A DNA stretch of 64,000 nucleotides from Thiobacillus denitrificans (GCA_002343685.1 DDRS01000033.1:5855-69854), one strand, 5' to 3'; shown: positions 1 to 8,855, numbered from the stretch's first letter. Translations and numbers: made by a program. The notes: generated by a model from the sequence alone, not told the origin.

Positions 1-943
1 CCGTCGGTGGGGTATTGACGACGATTGGAATGGTCGGGCTGTCCGTGTAGACGCCGAGGTTGTCATACGCACGCGCCCGGAAGGTGTAGCTGCCCGCCGC
101 AACCCCACCCAGGCCGAATGTATAAGGCGCCGTGGGCATGATATTCAGCAGGTTGTTATTGATATAGAACTCGACACGGTTGATGCTGCCGTCGGGGTCG
201 GATGCAGTGGCGGTGATGGGAATGGTTGCCGGGGGCAAGTACGAGGCTCCTGAAAGGGGGCTGGTCAGACTCGTTGCCGGTGCGGCATTCCCTGCGGCCG
301 CGGCGTAAATGTTGACGGTCGAGGGCGCAGAGGTGGTTGAGATACCCAGGTTGTCGTAGGCACGCGCGATGATCGAGTACGTGCCTGGATTGGAGAAACC
401 GATATTGCTTGTGAGCACGCCGCCGGACACCGATCCAAGGTAGCCGCCATTGATGAACAGTTCGATGCGGTTGACGGACGCATTGTCTGTAGCGTTGATC
501 AATAAAGGCACCGTGACCGGGCCTGCGTTGAGGCTATAGGCCGAGCCGCTGGAGGGCAGCGCCACGCCGACAGCGGGCGCTGTGTTTCCCGCTACAGGGC
601 TGTAAACCGTGACGGTCGCCGCATTGGAAATCGCTGTTTCTCCCTGGCTGTCTGTCGCCTTGGCGCTGAAGGTGTAGGTTCCTGCGCCTACGCCATTCAA
701 GGTTGCGCCGAAGGGTGCGGTCGTGACCGTACCGAGAAGAGAACCGCCCAGGAAATACTCGACCTTGGTGATCGTGCCGCCATCCGGATCCGATGCGCTG
801 ACTACCAGCGGGATTGCAGCGGGTGCGCTGAAGGCCGCTGCCTGGGGCGGGTAATTGAGCGTGATGGCCGGGGGGGTGGCGAATGCAGCCAGCGAATTGG
901 CAAGCAAGCCAACCGACAAGAGATAACGTGCATAAAGTGTCAC
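1..943 (-). CDS. Secreted Ig-like (Big_7-type) repeat protein, 3' end outside window
   Basis: The reading frame is open from a GTG at 943 down to the window edge (314 codons, C-terminus missing). The GTG is preceded by GGAG six bases upstream and lies 13 bp after the upstream lipoprotein stop, so it is the last visible gene of a four-gene operon. The first ~22 residues form a signal peptide ending near LAAFA. After it come at least three tandem ~95-residue modules, each with a TASDPDGSI-type core followed by a V/IEFYINN-type strand and a YTFRARAYDN-type end, typical of bacterial Ig-like Big_7 domains found in large surface or secreted proteins. Such domains are usually spacers in adhesins or cell-surface enzymes; the functional part may lie beyond the window. 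Signal peptide and repeats are seen; surface location is inferred. Confidence 0.8.
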   Translation of the reverse strand, partial: MTLYARYLLSVGLLANSLAAFATPPAITLNYPPQAAAFSAPAAIPLVVSASDPDGGTITKVEYFLGGSLLGTVTTAPFGATLNGVGAGTYTFSAKATDSQGETAISNAATVTVYSPVAGNTAPAVGVALPSSGSAYSLNAGPVTVPLLINATDNASVNRIELFINGGYLGSVSGGVLTSNIGFSNPGTYSIIARAYDNLGISTTSAPSTVNIYAAAAGNAAPATSLTSPLSGASYLPPATIPITATASDPDGSINRVEFYINNNLLNIMPTAPYTFGLGGVAAGSYTFRARAYDNLGVYTDSPTIPIVVNTPPT

Positions 944-956
944 TATGTTCTCCGCA

Positions 957-1835
957 TCAATGCTGGGTGATGGTCGCGGTTACGCCGCTCACCGGGACGC
1001 CCAGTTGGTCGTAGGCCTTGAGATGGGTCTGGCTCAAATCCGTCAGCCCGCCGGCCACGTAAAATTTGAAATCCTTGATCTGCGTAGTGGTAAAGCCAGT
1101 GCTGGGCGTGATGAAAACCTTCAGATTGCTACCGTCGTCGCTCCACGTGACGTTCTTGAGGTCGCCGCGCGGGTTGACTACGTAGGCAGCACCTACGCTC
1201 GGGGTATGGCTGAATTCGATTTGGACGGCGTGCGGGATGGTGTCGCCAGCGAACTCGACTACATACTGAGTGGCACGTTCGAAGTCCTTCGGGGCTCGTA
1301 ACTGGGGACTAGCGCCATCAACTGAGAAAATATTTCCAACATAATTGATATTGAAGGGATTTCTTTGGCTCGATCCTGTGAGGACTTCAACGCTGCTAGG
1401 TGTGATGATTGCACCCAAAGTATCGGTAATTGATACGGTTGCGATACCTGGAGCAATACCTGTCGGCAAGTCCACCAACATAAAGGTTTGCCACCAGTCT
1501 GGATCGCCATTGGTTATGAACTGTTCGATAGGGAAACCTACGCTTGTCGGGTTATCGGTTCGTTGCCGCACGATCGCGTTCGACACGGGATCCGGATATA
1601 GATTAAGAATGGACCTGACTCGGGGATCAAGCGGTGGATAAACGACAGCAGAGCCTGTGGCCGGTGTAATTGTCACTGTGACATTCGCGCGTTTCAGGGC
1701 ACTTTGTCGTCCAATTGCGAGTGCAATTGTTTCTCCAGGACGGGCCGCGGTTGTAAAGGTGTTCACCCCCGTGCAAGCACTCAGCGCCGCGGATATCAGC
1801 ATGAGTAAAGCGAAATATCTTGTGCTCTTTTCCAT
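957..1835 (-). CDS. Outer-membrane-type lipoprotein, paralogue of the next gene upstream
   Basis: A 292-residue protein with a type II signal peptide: short basic N-terminus, hydrophobic stretch and lipobox LSAC with the lipidated Cys at 21. The mature part starts CTGVNTF and carries an ARPGETIALA motif, a PRVRSILNLYPDPVS motif and a C-terminal DFKFYVAGG...LKAYD motif, all shared with the 306-residue neighbour, so the two arose by tandem duplication. The family is not one I can name. The start ATG follows AAGGGGCGAGA, a clear ribosome binding site lying next to the preceding stop. Role is unknown; membership in an operon with a dockerin protein and an Ig-repeat protein suggests a cell-surface function. 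Confidence 0.82.
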   Translation of the reverse strand: MEKSTRYFALLMLISAALSACTGVNTFTTAARPGETIALAIGRQSALKRANVTVTITPATGSAVVYPPLDPRVRSILNLYPDPVSNAIVRQRTDNPTSVGFPIEQFITNGDPDWWQTFMLVDLPTGIAPGIATVSITDTLGAIITPSSVEVLTGSSQRNPFNINYVGNIFSVDGASPQLRAPKDFERATQYVVEFAGDTIPHAVQIEFSHTPSVGAAYVVNPRGDLKNVTWSDDGSNLKVFITPSTGFTTTQIKDFKFYVAGGLTDLSQTHLKAYDQLGVPVSGVTATITQH

Positions 1836-1844
1836 TCTCGCCCC

Positions 1845-2765
1845 TTAATTATTGATGTACTGAAGGCTTGCGGAAAATCCTGTCAGAGCGTTTCCTGAGA
1901 TGTCGTACGCTTTAATGGTGTTCAGTGCGAGGGTCGTCACAGCCCCGGTTACATAGAAATCGAAGTCTGCGAGAAGTGTCGAGGACACGCCATTGACCGG
2001 GGAGCGGAGCACCTTGATCGATGACCCGGTATCAGCCCAGGTAAGGTTCATGATGTCGCCCCGACCTTGGGTTACCCATGAACCTCCGGTGGTCGCCAAG
2101 GTGCGCGTAAACTCTGCTTGTATGGAATGGGGTATGACGCCTGTCGGCCCACTAAAATGAACCACGTAATGGGGCGCTCGCTCTATAGATCGGATGGGCC
2201 CTGGCACCCCAGTGTTGTCGCCCAGTTCGAGTTGATTTTGTGCACCAGCCGGTAGGGGGAGCACCTCCACCAATGCGGGCTGCTGCATGACGTTTACACC
2301 GCCAGCCATGAACGCAATGCTTGCCTCACCTGGTGCTAGCGTCGTAGGCAAATCCAGTAAAACCATGGTGTCTGACCAGTCGTTTTGATTGCCCGCCATC
2401 GGCCGCACAAACCAGGACCCGAATTCAGCGCCCAAAGTGTTGTACCCGCCTGCATAGTTCGATAGGCCTGCATTGGGGTATGAAACGCCCGATCTGTCGG
2501 ATACCACCAGTTTCGAAACCGGGTCCGGATATAGTTGGAAAAGAGCCCGTACGCGTGGGTCTCCCGGGTTATAAGTGACCACTTCCCCGCTGGCAGGCGT
2601 GATGACAACTGTCAAATCGTTTCGGGTCAATTGCTGTTTCCAGCCTGCAGCCAAAGCGATCGTTTCCCCGGGCCTGGCTGAAGCAGAAAAAGTGCGTACT
2701 CCAGTACAACCAGCCACTAATAATGACAACGTAACCAAGCAAGCCAAATATTGTTTTGTGTTCAT
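1845..2765 (-). CDS. Lipoprotein, tandem paralogue
   Basis: A 306-residue lipoprotein (lipobox VAGC, Cys 20) with the same layout as its downstream neighbour: CTGVRTF after the lipid anchor, ARPGETIALA, TPASGEVV, DPRVRALFQLYPDPVS, and a C-terminal DFDFYVTGA...IKAYD segment. The copies differ mostly in the middle third, so they are diverged rather than recent duplicates. Ribosome binding site AAGGGGGGAGC precedes the ATG. There are 28 bp between it and the upstream toroid/dockerin gene and 9 bp to the next lipoprotein, consistent with one transcript. Function unknown. Confidence 0.82.
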   Translation of the reverse strand: MNTKQYLACLVTLSLLVAGCTGVRTFSASARPGETIALAAGWKQQLTRNDLTVVITPASGEVVTYNPGDPRVRALFQLYPDPVSKLVVSDRSGVSYPNAGLSNYAGGYNTLGAEFGSWFVRPMAGNQNDWSDTMVLLDLPTTLAPGEASIAFMAGGVNVMQQPALVEVLPLPAGAQNQLELGDNTGVPGPIRSIERAPHYVVHFSGPTGVIPHSIQAEFTRTLATTGGSWVTQGRGDIMNLTWADTGSSIKVLRSPVNGVSSTLLADFDFYVTGAVTTLALNTIKAYDISGNALTGFSASLQYINN

Positions 2766-2793
2766 GCTCCCCCCTTAATCTTGTGATTCGTGC

Positions 2794-4332
2794 CTATTCC
2801 AGCCCCAAAGCCATGCGCTTCAATCGTTGTAAATCGGCCAAGTCGATCACGTTGTCCGGCGCGCCAGCGGGCGAGACATCGGCACTCACCTGTTGCAGTG
2901 GAGTCGCTGTAGCCAGTCCTAACTCAATGCGTTCCAGCAACGCAATATCGGCGACGTCGACCTGGCCGTCATCGTTGAGGTCGCCGTCGGGTGGGCTGAC
3001 GACAAGTTGAGCCAAGGCTGCAGTTCCGTTTGCGGCACTGTAGGAAAAACTGAAGGTGCCGATCTGCGTGGGTGTTCCGCTCAGAACGCCTGTTCCATCC
3101 ATAGCGATTCCAGGCGGTAGCATTCCATTTGTAATGGCATAGCTTGATGCGCCGGCAGGGCTCAACTGCAAGGGATTCATCGGATGCAAATAACGCAGCG
3201 ACGCGGCGAGGAGCGGGCTGTTCACGCCAGGGAGGGACTGCCCGTTGCCAGGCGCTTGTGCGTCTCGTCCGTCTGCGCTGGTGGGGGAGGAGCCATTGTT
3301 GAGGGCCAGTTCAATTTCGTCTGGTACGCCATCATGGTCGGTATCTGTCAGTGTATTGGGGCTGAGAGCGGGAAGTGTCTTGAGGACCAACGCAGTTGAC
3401 AGAGGATCTCCGTTCCAGCTTCCGTCTGCCGATTGCTGGCCGGCGCCAATAAGTAAGTAATCCTGGGCAGGCGCTAGAGCGGGATGCGCGGCATTGACGG
3501 CCTGGATGGCAAGATAAGCCAATGCGGTCTGCATGGGCGTGCTGACGCCATTTTCTCCAAAGCCGTTGTCAGCATTTCTCTTGGTCAGGAGATAGGTCAC
3601 GCCATCATCGAGAACCGTCGCAAGGTTATAGGTGCCGATACCCTGGCAATAGAGTGAAGTCCAGTTATTGGCATTACTTAACTTGGCGACTTCCAAGAGA
3701 GTGATGGCCGTTGGCAACAGGGCACTAGCACTCATGTTTATGGTTTCGCCCGTTGTGATGCGAGGCATGTAGGCCCACCCTTTGCCAGACGCTTCCGTTC
3801 TTTGCGAAGGCAGAATTTCGCAGGCAACTGCCTTGCTTAGTTCAGTCGATTGGTTAGCGTAGCTGTAGCCGGACAGGCGGACGGCTTCGATACCCAAAGG
3901 CGTGTCTGGGAAGCTCACTCCATATTGGGGGTAGGCCCCCCAAGCCTGGCGATCCAAAGCGGATCTGGCCGTGAGCAAAGCCTGGGCATACGGCTTCATA
4001 TTCATGCCGGTGCCGGCTAACGCAGCGATCTTGCGTGCGGTTGAGTCGACGCTGGCAGTTTCGGCATTGGCGAGCCAGGCACTTGCTGCACCATAAGTTT
4101 CGCCCGTTTTGATGCCGGCATGTATCAGTGCTTCCAGCACGGTCGCAGTGGTTTGTACTTTCAGGCTGTCGTTGGCTGACCAGGAGCCATCGCCTTTTTG
4201 CGACTGGAATAGATAGGCCAAGCCTTTGACACGTGCAGCGTCTATTTCGACAAGTGAGACTGGCCAGGCAGCCTGACTAACAGCCAGACCACCCAGCACG
4301 CCAGCGAACGCGAATAACCGTAATTTCCCCAT
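2794..4332 (-). CDS. Secreted alpha/alpha-toroid (prenyltransferase/squalene-cyclase-like) protein with TSP3, He_PIG-like and dockerin modules
   Basis: A 512-residue protein. The start chosen is the ATG at 4332, directly after an AGGGGGGG ribosome binding site and giving a clean signal peptide (residues 1-22); a GTG 33 bases upstream is less likely. Residues ~30-315 hold helical repeats with QW-type turns (QKGDGSW 45-51, NADNGFGENG, QQSADGSW 299-306) as in prenyltransferase/squalene-oxidase toroids. Residues 330-339 (DTDHDGVPDE) are a thrombospondin-type-3-like calcium repeat. Residues ~385-445 resemble an Ig-like putative-sugar/He_PIG fold. Residues 449-512 are a type I dockerin-like module with a DLNDDGQVD calcium loop and a second, weaker loop. 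No catalytic DXDD motif of true cyclases was seen, so binding rather than catalysis is likely. It is the first gene of the operon. Confidence 0.75.
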   Translation of the reverse strand: MGKLRLFAFAGVLGGLAVSQAAWPVSLVEIDAARVKGLAYLFQSQKGDGSWSANDSLKVQTTATVLEALIHAGIKTGETYGAASAWLANAETASVDSTARKIAALAGTGMNMKPYAQALLTARSALDRQAWGAYPQYGVSFPDTPLGIEAVRLSGYSYANQSTELSKAVACEILPSQRTEASGKGWAYMPRITTGETINMSASALLPTAITLLEVAKLSNANNWTSLYCQGIGTYNLATVLDDGVTYLLTKRNADNGFGENGVSTPMQTALAYLAIQAVNAAHPALAPAQDYLLIGAGQQSADGSWNGDPLSTALVLKTLPALSPNTLTDTDHDGVPDEIELALNNGSSPTSADGRDAQAPGNGQSLPGVNSPLLAASLRYLHPMNPLQLSPAGASSYAITNGMLPPGIAMDGTGVLSGTPTQIGTFSFSYSAANGTAALAQLVVSPPDGDLNDDGQVDVADIALLERIELGLATATPLQQVSADVSPAGAPDNVIDLADLQRLKRMALGLE

Positions 4333-5120
4333 GCCCCCCCCTGATTTTTTTGTTTGATTCAGCACACATGGTCCGACAGCGCCCGCGGTTTGCGGTGCGC
4401 AACCGTCCGTAGTGGACCTTACAGCTGGCGGGAAACTTACGTGTTAGTTACCCGAGGCAATGCAGGTAACAGCCGGGGAGCTGAAAATCTGTTGGGGTGA
4501 CCTGGAATGCAGGGGTTACCGGAGGCTTGCGCAATCGGTCCGGTATTTTCAAACGGGATGAATGAAACTTGGATAAAGCCAAGCGGGATTGGCTGACTAT
4601 TTGCGAAAAAACAATGGCACATGCGGCTCTCCTCAGGCTGCATTGGACACAACTAATTATTGTTTTCCGCAAAACAGCCAACGTACTTTGCGCTGGCCGT
4701 GTATTAAGTTGGATCGAAAGTTACAGGATGGTTTTTGTGTTTGTCAAGAAAAATTTTCGGGGTCGGTAGGTGCGGAAGTTTTGACCAGGCAAGATGTTTT
4801 GATTGGCTCGTGATTCGGTGATTTGTGTCGATGTCCAGTTTTGTGCGCTTGATTTCTCAGGTGTTGGGCAAGCGTATTTCCGTGCTTCTCTTGATGCGTG
4901 TTAGCTGATTGGAATGTGACTCTGCTGATGGCTGATGAGCCTGTTTATGATTAATTGTAAGGGGGCGAATGGGGTTGTAAATGGCAATTCAAATCTCTCA
5001 CGGGAAGTTTTGAAACTCCGGTGTTTGCCGGGGCCGTTCCTTCCTCCGAAGCATGCAAATTTAAGGATGTTCTTGGTGGGTAGAGATCGGGCTTCAAGGT
5101 AAATAAAAAGTTACACTGAC
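4333..5120. other. Long AT-rich intergenic region, no gene recognised
   Basis: Roughly 790 bp between the start of the secreted operon and the tRNA-Val promoter. It is visibly lower in GC than its surroundings and contains only short overlapping frames with no familiar motif. It presumably carries the promoter of the minus-strand operon. I looked for a c-di-GMP (GEMM) riboswitch signature and did not find one. Confidence 0.5.
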
Positions 5121-5150
5121 TCGACAGCGGTGCGGCGTTTCGGTTATGAT
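5121..5150 (+). promoter_or_regulatory. Probable sigma70 promoter of tRNA-Val
   Basis: TCGACA (5121-5126) and TATGAT (5145-5150) are separated by 18 bp and end 12 bp before the first base of the tRNA, with a GC-rich discriminator (GCGCCCCGC) of the kind seen at stable-RNA promoters. Confidence 0.6.
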
Positions 5151-5162
5151 GCGCCCCGCATT

Positions 5163-5239
5163 AGGCGCGTAGCTCAGCTGGTTAGAGCACCACCTTGACA
5201 TGGTGGGGGTCGTTGGTTCGAGTCCAATCGCGCCTACCA
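5163..5239 (+). tRNA. tRNA-Val (anticodon GAC)
   Basis: A 77-nt cloverleaf: the acceptor AGGCGCG pairs with CGCGCCT, the anticodon stem CCACC/GGTGG encloses loop TTGACAT with anticodon GAC, the T arm GTTGG-TTCGAGT-CCAAT is present, and CCA is encoded. It lies on the same strand as thrS, 198 bp upstream. Confidence 0.96.
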
Positions 5240-5302
5240 ATATCTAAGGGGTCGGGATGACCCGGTTTCAAGAGGGGCTGAACTGCCCACGGAGGTTGCG
5301 AA

Positions 5303-5338
5303 ATGTCACCGCGAACTAGTCAGGCTGTCACTGGATAA
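5303..5338 (+). CDS. Candidate thrS leader peptide (11 residues)
   Basis: A short frame starting ATG at 5303 with a strong GGAGG seven bases upstream and ending TAA at 5336-5338. It would encode MSPRTSQAVTG, with two Thr codons in eleven. It lies 99 bp before thrS and 55 bp before a Rho-independent-type hairpin, the geometry of a translation-coupled attenuator. Two Thr codons is a weak enrichment, so this is a hypothesis from position and ribosome binding site only. Confidence 0.3.
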   Translation: MSPRTSQAVTG

Positions 5339-5392
5339 CAACCCGGCGCATAGCTGTTCGCAGGCAACTGCAATCTTCAATCTGTACTATCC

Positions 5393-5420
5393 AAAAGCGC
5401 GGCCGGTCCGCGCTTTTTTT
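5393..5420 (+). terminator. Rho-independent terminator or attenuator just before thrS
   Basis: AAGCGCGG pairs with CCGCGCTT around a CCGGT loop, followed by seven T. The hairpin ends 17 bp before the thrS start codon and overlaps no coding sequence. It may end the tRNA-Val transcript or act as an attenuator in the thrS leader. Confidence 0.75.
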
Positions 5421-5437
5421 CGTTTCTGGAGTCTGAA

Positions 5438-7351
5438 ATGGTCAATGTCACGCTTCCCGATGGTTCGGTCCGCCCGTTCGAGGAGCCCGTCACGGTCGCG
5501 CAGGTCGCATCCAGTATCGGTGCCGGACTCGCCAAGGCGGCGCTCGCCGGCCGGGTCAACGGCAAGCTGGTCGATACCAGCTACCTCATCGATGCGGACG
5601 CGCAGCTGGCGATCGTCACCGCCAAGGACGCGGAGGTGCTCGACCTGATTCGCCACGACGCCGCGCACATCATGGCGCAGGCCGTGCAGGAGCTGTATCC
5701 GGGCACCCAGGTGACGATCGGTCCGTCGATCGAGGACGGCTTCTACTACGATTTCGCGCGTGCGGAGCCGTTTACCCCGGACGATCTGGTGGCGATCGAA
5801 AAGCGCATGGACGAGATCGTCAAGCGCGATCTGCCGATCCAGCGCGAGGTGTGGTCGCGCGAGGAGGCGATGAAGGTGTTCGCCGACCTGGGCGAGACCT
5901 ACAAGGTGCAGATCATCGACGAGGTGATTCCCAAGGGCGAGGAGCTTTCGATCTATCGCCAGGGCGACTGGTTCGATGTCTGCCGTGGCCCGCACCTGCC
6001 GTCTACCGGCAAGCTGCCGCGTGCGTTCAAGCTGATGAAGCTGGCCGGCGCCTACTGGCGCGGCGACTCGAAGAACGCGATGCTGCAGCGCATCTACGGC
6101 ACCGCGTGGGCGAAGAAGGAAGACCTCGAGGCCTACCTGCACCGCCTGGAGGAGGCCGAGAAGCGCGACCACCGTCGGCTCGCCAAGCAGCTCGACCTGC
6201 TGCACATGCAGGACGAGGCGCCGGGCATGGTGTTCTGGCATCCCAAGGGCTGGATCGTGTGGCAGCAGATCGAGCAGTACATGCGGCAGAAGTTCGTCGA
6301 GTACGGCTACGATGAGGTGCGCACTCCGGCGGTAATGGACAAGAGCCTGTGGGAGAAATCCGGCCACTGGGACAACTACCGCGACAACATGTTCACGACG
6401 GCGTCGGAGAACCGCGACTATGCGGTCAAGCCGATGAACTGTCCCGGCCACGTGCAGATCTTTAATTCCGGTCTGCATTCCTATCGAGACCTGCCGCTGC
6501 GCCTGGCCGAATTCGGCTCGTGTCATCGCAACGAGCCGTCGGGCGCACTGCACGGCATCATGCGGGTGCGCGGCTTTACCCAGGACGACGCCCACATCTT
6601 CTGTATGGAAGAGCAGATCGAGGCCGAAGTGGCCGATTTCATCGTCATGCTGCAGAAGGTCTACGCCGACTTTGGCTTCCATGACGTGCTGGTCAAGCTG
6701 TCGACCCGCCCCGAGAAGCGCGTCGGCTCCGACGAGAGCTGGGACCGCGCCGAGTCTGCGCTCGCCGCGGCGCTGGACAAGAACGGCCTGGCCTTCGACC
6801 TGCAGCCGGGTGAGGGTGCGTTCTACGGTCCGAAGATCGAATTCACGCTGAAGGACACGCTCGGCCGCCTGTGGCAGTGCGGCACCATCCAGCTCGACTT
6901 CAACCTGCCGGTGCGCCTCGGTGCCGAATACGTCGCCGAGGACAACAGCCGCAAGATCCCTGTCATGCTGCACCGCGCCATCCTCGGCTCGATGGAGCGC
7001 TTCATCGGCATCCTGATCGAGCACCACGCCGGCAACTTCCCGCTGTGGCTGGCACCTGTGCAGGTGATGGTGCTGAACATCAGCGAGCGCCAGGCCGAGT
7101 ATGCCCAGAAAGTCGTGCAGGCGCTGCGCGAGGCGGGCATCCGCGCAGTGTCGGACTTGAGTAATAACAAGATTACCTATAAAATTCGGGAACATAGCTT
7201 GCAGAAGCTGCCTTATCAGGTGGTCGTCGGTGACAAGGAGATGGAGACCGGTGTGGTCGCCGTCCGCGCCCGAGGCAACCAGGATCTGGGGCAGCTCGGT
7301 TTGAATGACTTGATTGCGCGCCTGAAAGCGGAAACGCTGGCGCGCCAGTAA
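5438..7351 (+). CDS. thrS: Threonyl-tRNA synthetase
   Basis: A 637-residue class II synthetase that charges tRNA-Thr with threonine in the cytoplasm. The N-terminal TGS domain (1-62) starts MVNVTLPDGS. The editing domain shows the HDAAHIMAQAV pattern (HxxxH) and SIEDGFYYDF. The catalytic core has NCPGHVQIF with the zinc-binding Cys, motif 2 CHRNEPSGALHGI and motif 3 near the C-terminal third, followed by the anticodon-binding domain (~540-637). Length matches the family. The ATG follows TGGAGTCTGAA. It is the first gene of the conserved thrS-infC-rpmI-rplT-pheST-ihfA cluster. Confidence 0.97.
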   Translation: MVNVTLPDGSVRPFEEPVTVAQVASSIGAGLAKAALAGRVNGKLVDTSYLIDADAQLAIVTAKDAEVLDLIRHDAAHIMAQAVQELYPGTQVTIGPSIEDGFYYDFARAEPFTPDDLVAIEKRMDEIVKRDLPIQREVWSREEAMKVFADLGETYKVQIIDEVIPKGEELSIYRQGDWFDVCRGPHLPSTGKLPRAFKLMKLAGAYWRGDSKNAMLQRIYGTAWAKKEDLEAYLHRLEEAEKRDHRRLAKQLDLLHMQDEAPGMVFWHPKGWIVWQQIEQYMRQKFVEYGYDEVRTPAVMDKSLWEKSGHWDNYRDNMFTTASENRDYAVKPMNCPGHVQIFNSGLHSYRDLPLRLAEFGSCHRNEPSGALHGIMRVRGFTQDDAHIFCMEEQIEAEVADFIVMLQKVYADFGFHDVLVKLSTRPEKRVGSDESWDRAESALAAALDKNGLAFDLQPGEGAFYGPKIEFTLKDTLGRLWQCGTIQLDFNLPVRLGAEYVAEDNSRKIPVMLHRAILGSMERFIGILIEHHAGNFPLWLAPVQVMVLNISERQAEYAQKVVQALREAGIRAVSDLSNNKITYKIREHSLQKLPYQVVVGDKEMETGVVAVRARGNQDLGQLGLNDLIARLKAETLARQ

Positions 7352-7355
7352 CAGC

Positions 7356-7429
7356 GGTCAAACAAGGCGTCGGGACCTCCCGTGATCGGGAACAGCCCCA
7401 CGCCTTCTTTAATTGGTTTGACCTTTTTT
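7356..7429 (+). terminator. Long terminator-like hairpin between thrS and infC
   Basis: GGTCAAAC (7356-7363) pairs perfectly with GTTTGACC (7416-7423), and the adjoining AAGGCGT (7364-7370) pairs with ACGCCTT (7400-7406). The inner loop has a further small CGGGA/TCCCG hairpin. Six T follow at 7424-7429. This looks like an intrinsic terminator or attenuator splitting thrS from infC within the cluster. Confidence 0.6.
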
Positions 7430-7471
7430 GCCTCGGCGCCTGGCGTCAGGTTTTTATTTGGAGAACGGCTC

Positions 7472-7996
<525 letters not shown>

Positions 7997-8117
7997 GTTT
8001 CGAGACCGGCGTTTCTCAGGCCCCGTGGGTCAAAAACGCCAACAATACGTGCAGTCGGGTAGGTGAAGCATTCCGCGCCGCGGGGTCACCTGGCCGCATG
8101 AAATAAAAGGAAGCATC

Positions 8118-8315
8118 ATGCCTAAGATGAAAAGCAAGAGCGGCGCCGCCAAGCGGTTCCGCGCGCTGGGCGGCGGCGGGTTCAAGCGCTCGCACGCGTT
8201 CATGCGTCACATTCTCACCAAGAAGAGCACCAAGCGTAAGCGCCAGTTGCGCGGCATGGAAACCGTCAATGCCAGCAACCACAAAGCGGTTGCCCGCATG
8301 TTGCCCTACGCATAA
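8118..8315 (+). CDS. rpmI: 50S ribosomal protein L35
   Basis: A 65-residue basic protein starting MPKMKSKSGAAKRFR, the hallmark of bL35. The ATG follows AAAAGGAAGCATC. The 121-nt leader between infC and rpmI has several GC-rich inverted stretches and could hold the L20-type autoregulatory site known in other proteobacteria, but I could not fold it with certainty. rplT follows 12 bp downstream. Confidence 0.96.
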   Translation: MPKMKSKSGAAKRFRALGGGGFKRSHAFMRHILTKKSTKRKRQLRGMETVNASNHKAVARMLPYA

Positions 8316-8327
8316 AGGAGAGAAAGC

Positions 8328-8687
8328 ATGCCACGCGTCAAACGGGGTGTAACCGCCCGCGCCAGCCACAAGAAAGTCCTCGATGCCGCCAAAGGCTATC
8401 GCGGTCGTCGCAAGAACGTATTCCGCGTCGCCAACGAAGCGGTGATGAAGGCCGGTCAGTACCAGTACCGTGACCGTCGTCAGCGCAAGCGCCAGTTCCG
8501 TGCATTGTGGATTGCCCGTATCAACGCCGCGTCGCGTCAGCATGGCCTGACCTACAGCGTGTTCATGAACGGCCTGTCTCGTGCCGAAATCGGCATCGAC
8601 CGCAAGGTGTTGTCCGACATCGCGATCTTCGACAAGGATGCCTTTGCCAAGATCGTCGATCAAGTCAAGGCCAAGCTCGCTGCGTAA
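8328..8687 (+). CDS. rplT: 50S ribosomal protein L20
   Basis: A 119-residue bL20 with the family start MPRVKRGVTARASHKKVL and the RNA-binding YRGRRKNVFRVANEAV segment. It is essential for early 50S assembly and in other bacteria represses its own rpmI-rplT transcript. The ribosome binding site AAAGGAGAGAAAGC is strong. A hairpin with T-run follows 20 bp after the stop. Confidence 0.97.
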   Translation: MPRVKRGVTARASHKKVLDAAKGYRGRRKNVFRVANEAVMKAGQYQYRDRRQRKRQFRALWIARINAASRQHGLTYSVFMNGLSRAEIGIDRKVLSDIAIFDKDAFAKIVDQVKAKLAA

Positions 8688-8706
8688 GCGGTACCGAGAC
8701 AACAAG

Positions 8707-8729
8707 AAAAGGCCGCAAGGCCTTTTTTT
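8707..8729 (+). terminator. Rho-independent terminator after rplT
   Basis: AAAAGGCC-GCAA-GGCCTTTT followed by further T. The stem is short but has a stable GCAA tetraloop. It separates the ribosomal protein genes from pheS. Confidence 0.8.
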
Positions 8730-8756
8730 GTTGGTGCTGTCTTAAAGCAAAATGTT

Positions 8757-8830
8757 TATCCACGAAGAACACGAAGAGGCGCGAAGATCCGATTGTTTTG
8801 ATTCGGGAATTTCGTGTTCTTCGTGGACAA
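8757..8830. repeat. Palindromic CCACGAAGAACACGAA repeat element
   Basis: The 16-mer CCACGAAGAACACGAA (8760-8775) recurs as its exact reverse complement at 8811-8826, with further partial pairing outside the arms. The 35-bp interior is AT-richer. Sequences of the form CCACGAAGAACACGAAG are widespread dispersed repeats in proteobacterial genomes. It sits between the rplT terminator and pheS and reaches to 26 bp before the pheS start. Confidence 0.7.
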
Positions 8831-8855
8831 ATTTGAGATTTTCCAGATAACCGCC

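Noticed and set aside
4366..5120. A possible c-di-GMP riboswitch upstream of the secreted operon or thrS
   Set aside because: GEMM-type conserved blocks were not found on either strand.
5387..7195. A 602-residue open frame on the minus strand opposite thrS
   Set aside because: It is an antisense shadow of a high-GC gene. The plus-strand frame is clearly ThrS and the shadow has His/Arg/Leu-rich composition without motifs.
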